From JAOAFZ01 sp964412815 (GTDB lineage: Bacteria; Patescibacteriota; Microgenomatia; UBA1406; GWC2-37-13), in NCBI GenBank assembly GCA_964412815.1, contig CAYPQF010000026.1, forward strand, positions 310,001-374,000: a stretch of 64,000 nucleotides of DNA, read 5' to 3'. Under the pieces are notes generated by a model. The model ran no database searches and was not told where the DNA came from. It saw only the letters and a list, made by a program, of their open reading frames with translations. The translations under genes and the position numbers were made by a program. Shown in pieces: positions 27,409-36,300 of this stretch (position 1 is the stretch's first letter; each line of letters begins with the position of its first letter).

Positions 27409-28113
27409 ATGGATAAACGCGTATTTATCGTCGTAACCGTTGTTCTTGGATTAATCGTCGTTATGATGGGAATGGCGGTGTGGGCCTTGCAGATGCAAAA
27501 AGAAGAACAGGCAACGCTGACTCCCACCCCATTGCCAACGCCAACCCCGGAAGTACTAAAAAAACGGGACGTTACACTCTTGCCAACGGCACAGCCAGAT
27601 ACTCCTCTGGCAATTGTTGATACCTCTGTTCCCGATCAGTCGGTAGATGTGCCATTAAATGCACGCATAGACATCACCTTTAACAAGCCGGTAACTGCCA
27701 GTAGCTTTATCTTTGCCATGTCCCCGTCTGCTAAGTATGAAATTCAGTATAAACAGGCAACTGCCAGTGTCACCTTTGCGGACCCGCTTGCTATCGGAGA
27801 GACTTACACCTACCGGGTAAATACCCTCAATACGCTGCCCAAAACCTACCGGTTTACCACGGAGTCTGATATCACGCCTGATCAGGTCGAAAAAACGTAT
27901 CAAACCGATGCCTTTGTTAACAAACAGCTCCCCTACGAAAATGAGTCGTTTCTGATCCGTGCATTTTATACCGAAGAAACCGACTTATACCGGTTCCAGG
28001 TTACGCTTAAGACAAGAGATAAAGAAGCAGACCGGCAGGCATTTTATAACTGGCTGCGTGGCTTGGGATTAACAGATGAACAGATAGCAACTCTTCAGAT
28101 TAAGTTTATCTAA
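27409..28113 (+). CDS. Membrane-anchored Ig-like (Big_5-like) protein, paralogue
   Basis: A 234-residue paralogue of the 24421-25209 product. It has a signal anchor (VFIVVTVVLGLIVVMMGMAVW), a Thr/Pro linker, an Ig-like domain (SVPDQSVDVPLNARIDITFN) and the shared C-terminal domain (QLPYENESFLIRAFYTEETD then YNWLRGLGLTDEQIATLQIK). It is last in the operon and ends 1 bp from the convergent gene at 28115-28915. Its role is unknown. Confidence 0.7.
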   Translation: MDKRVFIVVTVVLGLIVVMMGMAVWALQMQKEEQATLTPTPLPTPTPEVLKKRDVTLLPTAQPDTPLAIVDTSVPDQSVDVPLNARIDITFNKPVTASSFIFAMSPSAKYEIQYKQATASVTFADPLAIGETYTYRVNTLNTLPKTYRFTTESDITPDQVEKTYQTDAFVNKQLPYENESFLIRAFYTEETDLYRFQVTLKTRDKEADRQAFYNWLRGLGLTDEQIATLQIKFI

Positions 28114-28114
28114 A

Positions 28115-28915
28115 TTACCGCTTTTCGAGAGATTCGATTACCTGCTGTAACCACTGCTTGTAGGTAGTCCAGTTTTGATTTCCTTCCGCGGATGTTATCG
28201 AGTACCGCACCGTCAGATGCTGATTATAGCTGGGACTATCCCCAGGGTTGGCAGTATAAATTGAAAGATATTCTGATACTCCATCACCATATCGTTGATA
28301 CAGATAATATTCGTTTTTGGTACCTGCAGACTGACTGTTTTTCGGGTTCATGCGGGGGAGTGATTCCAGCTGGACGGTATCGCCGGACTGAACAAGATCT
28401 TCTGCGCCGGTCTTACTGACCAGAATCTGTTTTCCTTCTACAATCGCCAGCGTCTCAAAGTCTGCGGCATTGTAAGGGTACGTAGGAGGCAGAATTTTTG
28501 CGGTATCAGAAGAAATAAGATCGTCTGTATCAAGCCGGCTGCTGGTGGTAATCACCATCTCAAATGCCTGTTCTTCCGATGTATAGGTAATGTCGTAACT
28601 GGCATACGTTGGGCTGCTGTTATCTGAGATCTTTGTCCAGAGCTCTGCGGGAGCAGCCGCAGTAAGAGCCACCGGCAGGTTCTCATCCAGCGTATCGTTG
28701 GGGAGATTGTCCGGAAGTTCGAGCGGCTCTTCCGGTAACCCGGCTATTGGGGTAATTGATGGATTTGTCGCAGTTACCGGGCGTTCTGTTGACGGATTTT
28801 GTGCATCACGACGGTTAAAAGTTACCAGAAAAACCGTCACAATCAAAACCAGTAACAGTATACTGCTGCCGACAATCAACATCAGGTAAATTGGTCTTTT
28901 ACTTTGTTCTTCCAT
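28115..28915 (-). CDS. Membrane-anchored extracytoplasmic protein
   Basis: A 266-residue protein with an N-terminal membrane anchor (LMLIVGSSILLLVLIVTVFL), a Pro-rich linker, and a C-terminal domain of about 170 residues with beta-strand-like alternation (YASYDITYTSEEQAFEMVIT). It ends in an amphipathic helix (NWTTYKQWLQQVIESLEKR). The end (HLTVRYSITSA...W..YKQWLQ) is reminiscent of the C-terminal domain of the convergent operon's anchored paralogues, so it may belong to the same broad group. It starts 15 bp downstream of the GH19-like gene. Confidence 0.6.
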   Translation of the reverse strand: MEEQSKRPIYLMLIVGSSILLLVLIVTVFLVTFNRRDAQNPSTERPVTATNPSITPIAGLPEEPLELPDNLPNDTLDENLPVALTAAAPAELWTKISDNSSPTYASYDITYTSEEQAFEMVITTSSRLDTDDLISSDTAKILPPTYPYNAADFETLAIVEGKQILVSKTGAEDLVQSGDTVQLESLPRMNPKNSQSAGTKNEYYLYQRYGDGVSEYLSIYTANPGDSPSYNQHLTVRYSITSAEGNQNWTTYKQWLQQVIESLEKR

Positions 28916-28930
28916 AGAAATAGAGTACTC

Positions 28931-30310
28931 TTAATTGGCGCTACACTGACCCAGAAACCGCTCAAACTCGGTAGCATACCCTGCAATCTGAGTCGCTTTA
29001 TCAGAACCATTAATAACTGCCCGGGCACCGACATAATCTTTTTTGGCTCCGTTCACATAGGTATCCAGTCTCGCACCGGTAAAGATACCTTCTTTATGTC
29101 CTTTTACGATGATGGCGCCGGCTCCCTGAAAATCCTGAATGATACTTTCCGGCGTTACCAGCAGATTAACCCGTTTGGAAAGTACATCAGAATAGTCTGC
29201 ATAGCTATCGTACTTTCCGCGCAATGAAGGCACACGGGAGAGTGCCGGATCTTCGTATCGTAATGGCTTATGCGTAAACTTCAGGTAGTTACACCGCCCG
29301 GTCAGCTGAACATACCCTCTGCCCTTAAACTTCGGGCCATCCCCGGAGACAATGTTACAGACCCAGGTCCGCACCGGTTCCAGTTCATACTTTGCAAAGT
29401 AGCCATCGTCCCCAAGCTCTGTCATGTACTTAAAGTGACCAGTCTCATGGCGCGCTGTTGCCAACACATAAGCTGTTTGAGGCACTGATAATTGTTGAAC
29501 TTTTGCGTCAGCCAGAATATAGGGCAGGTGCTCGTTGTATTTCGCCTGAACATCGGCGCTCATTTTACCGGCAATACAACTGGCGAGCTCTTTAACCTCA
29601 GCACTGATCGGTCTGCTTGAGCCGCCACCGGTGTCACCACCGCCGGTATCTCCGCCACCCGTGTTTCCTCCACCGCTTCCTGAACCATTGCCGTTACCAG
29701 AATCATTGCCGCCAGTGTTCCGGTCACCCCGACGGAAGATCGCGTCCAGAATTCTCTTGGCAATACTCTCTTCGTTATCTCCCAGCCCGGCAGAGTCTGT
29801 TGCCTGAGCCGAGTCTGTCGCAGTGGCTGAGTCGGTGGCGGTTGGATCTTCGGTGGGGTCATCTATCAGTTTGATAGGAGTCGCACTTTTTTTAACATTA
29901 CAGCGTACTGTTTTGTCTTCCTGAACGGGGCCATCGCAGTTTCTAAACTGAAACCCGACGACTTCGATCGTCGCGCCTTTAGGGGTATTCCGCGGAATGG
30001 TACATAAAATACGCACCGTCGGATTTTCACCTGAAGTATCCCAGCCGATAAACAGATCTCCATCAGAACGACAGGCTCCACCTCCGCCTGGCGCAAAGTA
30101 TTCCTTACCATTAATCAATAGGTTCGTTGCAACATCTTCCGTTTCTTTACTCGCAGTTAACCGTGTCTCAAAGACATCTCCCCGCTTGGCTTCGGTAATC
30201 TGATTAGTGACTGAAATGATGGTGACCGTCTGTTGAGCATCCTGAGCAGAGACAGAAGAGAGAGCCGGAATAACAAAGAAGCTGAATAGTATAATTAGAT
30301 ACTTCTTCAT
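28931..30310 (-). CDS. Secreted GH19 chitinase/lysozyme-like protein
   Basis: A 459-residue exported protein. Signal peptide MKKYLIILFSFFVIPALSSV, then a beta domain (FIGWDTSGENPTVRILCTIP, TIEVVGFQFRNCDG) similar to the one at 23172. A short helix (EESIAKRILDAIFRR), an Asn/Gly linker and a GH19 domain (about 270-459) follow. The GH19 part shows ATARHETGHFKYMTELGDDG with the catalytic Glu, KFKGRGYVQLTGRCNYLKF and ARAVINGSDKATQIAGYATE. GH19 enzymes cut chitin or peptidoglycan. A longer frame starts at 30412, but the Met at 30310 begins the signal peptide and has a promoter upstream. Confidence 0.85.
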   Translation of the reverse strand: MKKYLIILFSFFVIPALSSVSAQDAQQTVTIISVTNQITEAKRGDVFETRLTASKETEDVATNLLINGKEYFAPGGGGACRSDGDLFIGWDTSGENPTVRILCTIPRNTPKGATIEVVGFQFRNCDGPVQEDKTVRCNVKKSATPIKLIDDPTEDPTATDSATATDSAQATDSAGLGDNEESIAKRILDAIFRRGDRNTGGNDSGNGNGSGSGGGNTGGGDTGGGDTGGGSSRPISAEVKELASCIAGKMSADVQAKYNEHLPYILADAKVQQLSVPQTAYVLATARHETGHFKYMTELGDDGYFAKYELEPVRTWVCNIVSGDGPKFKGRGYVQLTGRCNYLKFTHKPLRYEDPALSRVPSLRGKYDSYADYSDVLSKRVNLLVTPESIIQDFQGAGAIIVKGHKEGIFTGARLDTYVNGAKKDYVGARAVINGSDKATQIAGYATEFERFLGQCSAN

Positions 30311-30329
30311 GAGCGTAAATACTACTGTA

Positions 30330-30358
30330 ATACTACTTATATCAGAGACAGTTTTCAA
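30330..30358 (-). promoter_or_regulatory. Promoter of the GH19 gene
   Basis: Minus strand: -35 TTGAAA (30358-30353), 17-bp spacer, -10 TAGTAT (30335-30330), about 20 bp before the start codon at 30310. Confidence 0.55.
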
Positions 30359-30370
30359 CCCGGTAATTGA

Positions 30371-30400
30371 TTGACAACACCTGCCTAAATCAACTACAAT
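30371..30400 (+). promoter_or_regulatory. Promoter of the VirB6-like gene, probably leaderless
   Basis: Perfect -35 TTGACA (30371-30376), 18-bp spacer and -10 TACAAT (30395-30400). The ATG at 30407 is 6 nt further on, where transcription should start, so the mRNA is predicted to lack a leader. Confidence 0.7.
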
Positions 30401-30406
30401 CTGTCT

Positions 30407-32146
30407 ATGCACGGTATTATTCGTAAAGGTGGTAGTATTCTTAAAAAAGTCCTGATTGTGATTGTGGTCTACTCCTTTATTATCGCTGCCTTTACCAAAT
30501 TAAGCGACCGTGACGCAGAATTTAACCATACTGCCTTTGTCGAATCCAACCGCACACAGCTCTACGCCTTGATCGAAGATCCAAAATTTCAGGAAACCCA
30601 GGAAGGGAAAGTGATGGCTTCGTCTATTCGTGCCTTCAGTTGTAGTTTTGTGGGAGAGGCCTGTACCGATAATCCCGAGGACGGCTATAAAAACTTCAGT
30701 AAAAGTTTTGTCGGATCTGCGGCTCAATTTGTCGCGTACCCGATTGCCAATCCTCCGGCTTCGGGTGTGTACTGGGCTATCAACGGCATTCAACAGGCGG
30801 GCTTTGTACCGGATGCCTACGCTGCCGAAGGGCTCGGATTTTCTGCACTTCGACCGCTGATTAAGGTCTGGACGATCTTCCGTGATGCAGCGTATATGTT
30901 GCTGGTACTGGTTTTGATCGCCATCGGTTTTATGATTATGTTCCGCATGAAGATTAATGCGCAGACGGTGATTGCAGTCGAAAACTCGTTACCACGCATC
31001 GTTATTTCGCTTCTGCTGATTACGTTCTCCTTCCCCATAGCCGGGTTCATGGTCGATCTGATGTATGTATTGATTGCAATCTCAATTTCTCTGCTGGCAG
31101 GTAATCCTGCAGATCCGTTTTATAATGTGGGAGAGTATCAGAATAAGTTCCTGACGGCGGGACCGAGTATGCTGATCGAACAACAGTTTTTGTTTGTCGA
31201 TCGGGATGTGAATAACCCCTGGGTACAAGCCTGGCTCAATTTCGTCGAAGGAGCACCGTTACTGGCAATTCCAGGGAACATTATGAACGGTTTATTTAAG
31301 CTGGGACAGGTCTCGATGTCGATTCTGCTGATCTTCCCGGGCATTGTACAGCTGTTTATCTATGCGTTGTCAGGCTATGCAATCGTGGTACTGATGCATC
31401 GTTTTTCTGATATCGCTGATAAGTTAACTCTTTCACTTGGTGATTTAGGAGCCTTTACCTTTAGTATTGGAGGATTATTACGAGGAGGTTTTAATGCAGT
31501 ATTTGTGATTGCGGGAATAATTATATTAGCAATATTTATGGTCCCATTAGTTATGATGCTGATGATTCTGGCTACAGTCTTTTTGTTGTTCTTCCGCGTC
31601 TTCTTCTTATTGTTAACATGTTATCTTAAAGTATTATTCCTGGTAATCTTCTCCCCGCTCTTTATGCTGGCAGAAGCAATTCCGGGGAGAGAAGCATTTG
31701 GCTGGTGGATCAAGAGTCTGTTTGGAGAACTCTCTACATTCCCGCTGGTAGTAATATTATTGCTGATTGGAAATATCATCACCAACGAGATGGTGGAAAG
31801 TCAGGGATTAGGTTTTTCTCAGGCAACTCCAGTCACTTCTGGCGGCTTTTGGGCTCCTCCGTTCCTCTATGGCATTAACCAGGAAGCCTTTGCCTTTTTG
31901 TGCGGTATGGGAATTATCTTCCTGATTCCCGACCTGATCAAGCTGTATAAGAAGACACTCGGACTCGATTCATTGCCGATTAATGTTGGACTGGGTACCT
32001 TCTTTGCCGGTGGTACTACTGCCGCAACTTCCGGTCTTGGCTTGCTTAACCAGGCTTCTGCGGTACAGGGGGCACTGGTTGGAGAACATCGTGGTGTACT
32101 TAAGCCACTCCAGGGTATGTTTAAGGGAGTGTTTGGCAGTAAGTAA
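30407..32146 (+). CDS. Polytopic membrane protein, VirB6/TrbL-like
   Basis: A 579-residue protein with an N-terminal hydrophobic segment, an external loop containing Cys residues (FSCSFVGEACTDNPED) and then about seven membrane helices between 165 and 520. Examples are AAYMLLVLVLIAIGFMIMFR and VMLMILATVFLLFFRVFFLL-like stretches. The helix-rich core with FRMKINAQTVIAVENSLPRI resembles the TrbL/VirB6 channel proteins of Patescibacteria T4SS-like clusters. It is flanked by wall hydrolases and a pilin-like protein, which supports the reading. The ATP-driven partners (VirB4, VirD4) are not in this window. Confidence 0.7.
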   Translation: MHGIIRKGGSILKKVLIVIVVYSFIIAAFTKLSDRDAEFNHTAFVESNRTQLYALIEDPKFQETQEGKVMASSIRAFSCSFVGEACTDNPEDGYKNFSKSFVGSAAQFVAYPIANPPASGVYWAINGIQQAGFVPDAYAAEGLGFSALRPLIKVWTIFRDAAYMLLVLVLIAIGFMIMFRMKINAQTVIAVENSLPRIVISLLLITFSFPIAGFMVDLMYVLIAISISLLAGNPADPFYNVGEYQNKFLTAGPSMLIEQQFLFVDRDVNNPWVQAWLNFVEGAPLLAIPGNIMNGLFKLGQVSMSILLIFPGIVQLFIYALSGYAIVVLMHRFSDIADKLTLSLGDLGAFTFSIGGLLRGGFNAVFVIAGIIILAIFMVPLVMMLMILATVFLLFFRVFFLLLTCYLKVLFLVIFSPLFMLAEAIPGREAFGWWIKSLFGELSTFPLVVILLLIGNIITNEMVESQGLGFSQATPVTSGGFWAPPFLYGINQEAFAFLCGMGIIFLIPDLIKLYKKTLGLDSLPINVGLGTFFAGGTTAATSGLGLLNQASAVQGALVGEHRGVLKPLQGMFKGVFGSK

Positions 32147-32165
32147 TAATGAAAAAGTCTTATAC

Positions 32166-32175
32166 ATGGTATAAT
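32166..32175 (+). promoter_or_regulatory. Extended -10 promoter of the 39-aa gene
   Basis: TGGTATAAT (an extended -10, TATAAT at 32170-32175) lies 35 bp upstream of the start at 32211; there is no good -35. Confidence 0.55.
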
Positions 32176-32210
32176 ACTACGAGCTTGTGAAGTATTTTAT
32201 GGAGGTAGGC

Positions 32211-32330
32211 ATGAACGACTTTCGAGATAATGGATGTGGCTACGTGGTGGTCGGGTTCGTACTCTTCGCGTTCCTCATTTGGGCGCTGCTGTTCCTAGGG
32301 GGTCTCCTTCAATTCCTCGGTAGTCTCTGA
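32211..32330 (+). CDS. 39-residue membrane peptide
   Basis: Starting at the ATG at 32211, the frame reads MNDFRDNGCGYVVVGFVLFA and continues through a membrane helix to a TGA at 32330. A strong Shine-Dalgarno GGAGG lies 5-9 bases upstream, and an extended -10 promoter further up. A small hairpin (32360-32380) follows. These three signals make a real gene likely despite the size. No family is recognised. Confidence 0.6.
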   Translation: MNDFRDNGCGYVVVGFVLFAFLIWALLFLGGLLQFLGSL

Positions 32331-32359
32331 TACTTAACGGAATGACATCACAAGCTCAT

Positions 32360-32380
32360 GGAGGGTGTCATATACCCTCC
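32360..32380. terminator. Hairpin between convergent genes
   Basis: GGAGGGT and ACCCTCC form a perfect 7-bp stem with a 7-base loop after the 39-aa gene. There is no strong T-run, so termination is only possible. Confidence 0.4.
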
Positions 32381-32394
32381 AATCTTTCAATATA

Positions 32395-33312
32395 TTAATT
32401 AAACCCTGGTATTCGGAGTAAGTCTACCCCAATCACTCTCAGAATAAAGACCGAGAAGATAATGAGCAGCAATCCAAAGATACAGGAGCGCAATAGTTCC
32501 TGCGCACTCTGAAGTTTTTCCGAATTACCTGCAGATGTCTGGTACAGAATTGCAGAGTAGATGATACATCCTAACGCGGTAATACCTGCCAGTCCAATCC
32601 CCAGACCGAAGACCGTTTCCTGAATAAACCCGCTGAGCGATGTCTGTACACACCCAATACCAGTCCACACCCCGCCACTGCGATCGTTTCGGGTAATTTG
32701 TGTGGTTTCCCACCAGTTGTCGTCGTTAATATCCCCGACGACATCGTATCCCAGACAGCTCATACAGTCGCGCTTTTCCTGATCGTTCCCGATACGCATA
32801 CACATGCCGGCCATAGATCGGAGTGCAGCTCCTGCCCCGGCCTTACAGTAACAGCTGTCAGAGTTTGGTTCTCCACCGGCAAACTCACCACCGGGCAAAC
32901 AAGGTTCGTCGCCAAATGCTTCCGTCCCCGCGGTAATCAGATTTCTAATACTCAATCCTTCTCCCACAAACGGAAACAGACTCCCCGGTAGTGCCAATGG
33001 ATCAAGCAGGTTTTCAATGGCTCCTAGAATGGTATCCAGTCCGGGAATGTTGGTTACCCCTTCCGGAAAAATATCAGGTTTTAGAAAGTCATTAGCAGAT
33101 GAGTAACAGCATGCATACACTTCGTATTCGGCGTTGGCCAGGTCGGGAGTTGCCGGCATATCAGGCTTATAGAGAGGTGAACTGGCCGCAGGTGGATACG
33201 CAATGCCGCAGTTCTGTCCTGGTTGCGGTACAATCTGGGTAGCCTGTGATGGCTGAGGAATAAGCAGGAACCCCAGAAGGAAGAAAACGAATATAATAAT
33301 CGCGTTGCGCAT
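32395..33312 (-). CDS. Exported membrane protein with T4SS pilin-like C-terminus
   Basis: A 305-residue protein with a signal peptide (IIIFVFFLLGFLLIPQPSQA), a Cys-rich external region (about 12 Cys, e.g. YEVYACCYSSANDF, CYCKAGAGAALRSMAGMC) and two C-terminal membrane helices. The helices flank YQTSAGNSEKLQSAQELLRS, the pilin-family motif in variant form. A pilin-like or channel-associated role is inferred from this and from the neighbouring VirB6-like gene. It lies 42 bp downstream of the 1336-residue protein and is probably co-transcribed. Confidence 0.65.
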   Translation of the reverse strand: MRNAIIIFVFFLLGFLLIPQPSQATQIVPQPGQNCGIAYPPAASSPLYKPDMPATPDLANAEYEVYACCYSSANDFLKPDIFPEGVTNIPGLDTILGAIENLLDPLALPGSLFPFVGEGLSIRNLITAGTEAFGDEPCLPGGEFAGGEPNSDSCYCKAGAGAALRSMAGMCMRIGNDQEKRDCMSCLGYDVVGDINDDNWWETTQITRNDRSGGVWTGIGCVQTSLSGFIQETVFGLGIGLAGITALGCIIYSAILYQTSAGNSEKLQSAQELLRSCIFGLLLIIFSVFILRVIGVDLLRIPGFN

Positions 33313-33354
33313 ACTCTAATTACACCTGATCAGGCTGAAAAAAACAAGTCTTGT

Positions 33355-36300
33355 TTAGCTTTCGCTCGCTTCTTTGGCAGAGTCCTGAATAAAGGTTGCC
33401 AGCAGATACATGATCAGTGCAAAGACCACACTCGGGATAATATCGGTACCCCAGATACGCATATCTTCCAGCTGCATCAGGTCCTGAATCTCTTTAAACT
33501 GTGCTTCGGTAATATACCCGTTGTCTCCCAGCCATTCGATATCATCGCGCATATCAGAAGGTGAAAGTGAGTTGGCTGTTTTACCGAACTTAATCTTGGA
33601 CATCGCACCCTTACCGGAATCTTCAAACTCTTTGATTACATCAAACGGAAAGACACGACCGGAACCCACCTGTTCACCGAACTTGTACCAGACAATCGTC
33701 AGTTGTTTAACCAGATCCTTTGCCTTACTTTCATCAATTGATTTCAGTTTCTTATGTATCTCGGCACGGAAGTTTCGCATCCCATCAATACCCGATGCTG
33801 GATCGCCTGCCAGTGCCCATTCCTTCATCTTACTTTCGAAGTTTGCCAGATCTTCTTTAATCGTATTAAAGAAGTCCGTCTGATCTCCCTGACGTCGTGC
33901 CGGCGCATTTTCGTTAAGCGGACGCTCGGTAATTACACCTCGGGTATCGATATAGAACGGTGGCGGATATGGACAGTTTTTAAGACCATACCACGACCGG
34001 CTGAACCGGTGGAACAGGCTACGCTGGTCTCCAACATCGGCAGTGTGCTCGCTCCCTTTGCCTCCGAATACCATGCGTTCTTCCTGTTCTGAACGCCCTC
34101 CCAGTTCGGTGATGGGTACTACAAAGTTTTTATACAGTTCTCGTGCTTTGATACGCATATCCAGATCCTGCTGTTCTTCTGCTGTCATACTTCCCCGCTG
34201 CGCGATTTCGTCGTCTGTTGCAAAGTAGTCAGCCATGACATCTGTACCCTCTCCGCGGGCAATTAACGATGCTGAAGTAAAGGTACGATATAATGCCTGA
34301 TGTGCACGGTTCTTTTTGTCCTGACCAGTGCCTTCGGTTCCGCCGAACTGCGTATATGCCTCGTCATAAAATCTCATAATCTTCTGAATATGCGGCACGT
34401 TTTCATCGCCGAACATCACCAGGACGTCTTTGCGGACTTTGCGGCGCTTCTCAATTGCACTGTCTGATAACACACGCCTTTCCGGGTGCCTGGGATCGTG
34501 TTCAGCGTAAGTATCACTAAAGTAAAACTCCGCAGCTGGTATCTCTTTTTCCTCTCCAGTACTCAACGTTACTTTAACTGTTCCTTCTGCCAGTTGGGGT
34601 ACTAGTTGTGTGAGCGTGTTAAAAAATACCAGTGGTTCTTTTCTTAGTCCTTCGTGGAAGAGACGTGCCATCTCGGATCGCTGGCGATACTCTTTGTAGG
34701 TGGCGAAGCTCAAGTCTGTTTCAATATTCCCGTCAGTTCCCCTGCTGGGGTTGATCTTCATAACATGCTCATATTTACTGCCGCCGCCATCATATCTACC
34801 CTTGAATTCTTCCCAGGCAAATTTGTCGATCTTAGGATTCAAGCCGGTCTGTTGAACAAACAATTCCTGCAAATGTGCACCAGCAGCATCTCCTACCCAT
34901 CGATCAACCATGTAGTACTTGGAAAAGTATCCTGCCTGTTGCTCAAGCCACTGCTCAGCAAATGCTCTATTGTCATAGAGTTCTTCTGGAACCCCTCCAC
35001 CTTGTGCTACCATCTCACGTCTAAACTTAGCCTCCAAACTACGCATAATACCGTAACCGCCTTCTTTCTTCCAGTTTCTGGATCCGACCAGACCACGAAT
35101 GTAATCAAGGTATGTTACCGAGTGCTCGTATGTTTTCCGCTGGAGCTTATCACGGAGTTCTGCTTCTCCTTCGGGAATAGCACGAATAACCCGTTCCATT
35201 GCTTCGTCATAAACATCTTTCGCGTTATACTCTTTACGAGGAGTAAGGATACCGGTTTTGTTGTCATAGTTATACTCAGCCTCCGGAGACAGACGAATAC
35301 CCTTTAAGACTGGAATAGTACTTCGCACATCCGGACCTCCACGCTGGTACGACCAGCCCGCCGAAGGATTTAAGCGCCAGAGATCATCGAACATGTGCAT
35401 GGTATCGTACATTTCGCCAGTGCCCTGTCCTCCATAGGGAATCGTATTTGCATATACCTCCATCGATTCCTGCGTAATCACACGATTGATCCATTCCGCA
35501 ACCGGTGTAGCTGTCTCGAACTCCCAGTCTGACAACTGACGGGTTTCGGTGAATGCCCGTGCCTGCCCTGGATGACGACGACGATCCCAGGCCTGCGCCC
35601 GACGGATGATGTATTGAAAATCGCGTACAAACATCTCGCGATCCGGCAGATAGTCTCTAGCTACATGACTTGCTTCTTCACCACGCTGTCCCTGTGCATA
35701 GTAGCCTTTCGGAATCTGGTTATTGTTTGCGGCAAACCGGTACTGATGATAGGTTGGAAGTAAGGCTGCTGCGGTACGTAACACCGGGTCTTCGTGCAGA
35801 CGGTAAATCTCAGGCAGTGTCATTTTTGACATAATACGGGCACGGGCATCGTCCGGGATCGATTCCTGCTGGGCGTTGTCATGCGCTTCTTTGGTGTAGT
35901 AGAGGGTAAGCGACATGCGATTGCTAAGCTGCGCAAACAGATCCTGAAAACTATTCTGAATCCGTGCACGTTCCCGCTGGAACTGAGGATCCGTATCAAA
36001 ACCCTGCTGTGCTGCCAGCTGGTCATACATCTCCATAAACTCCGGCGCATTGGCAAACTGGAGCAATGTACGGCGCAGATACCGGAACATAATACCTTCC
36101 TGTTGCGGATTGAATGCTTCCTGGAAGGGAGAAAAGGGATCGGCAGCAACCCCTTTAAACAACTCGTTGACGATACTTTGAATGTCGCGGCGCAGCTCGT
36201 CCATACCCTGACGATTCCAGGTTCCGTCATGGTTCACCAGTTTACTAAAGACATTACTGTACTTTAAACTCTGAATACGCTCGGCGACATCGTACATACC

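Noticed and set aside
34654..35307. A 217-codon plus-strand open frame
   Set aside because: It lies entirely within the 1336-residue gene on the other strand; its peptide looks random and has no ribosome-binding site.
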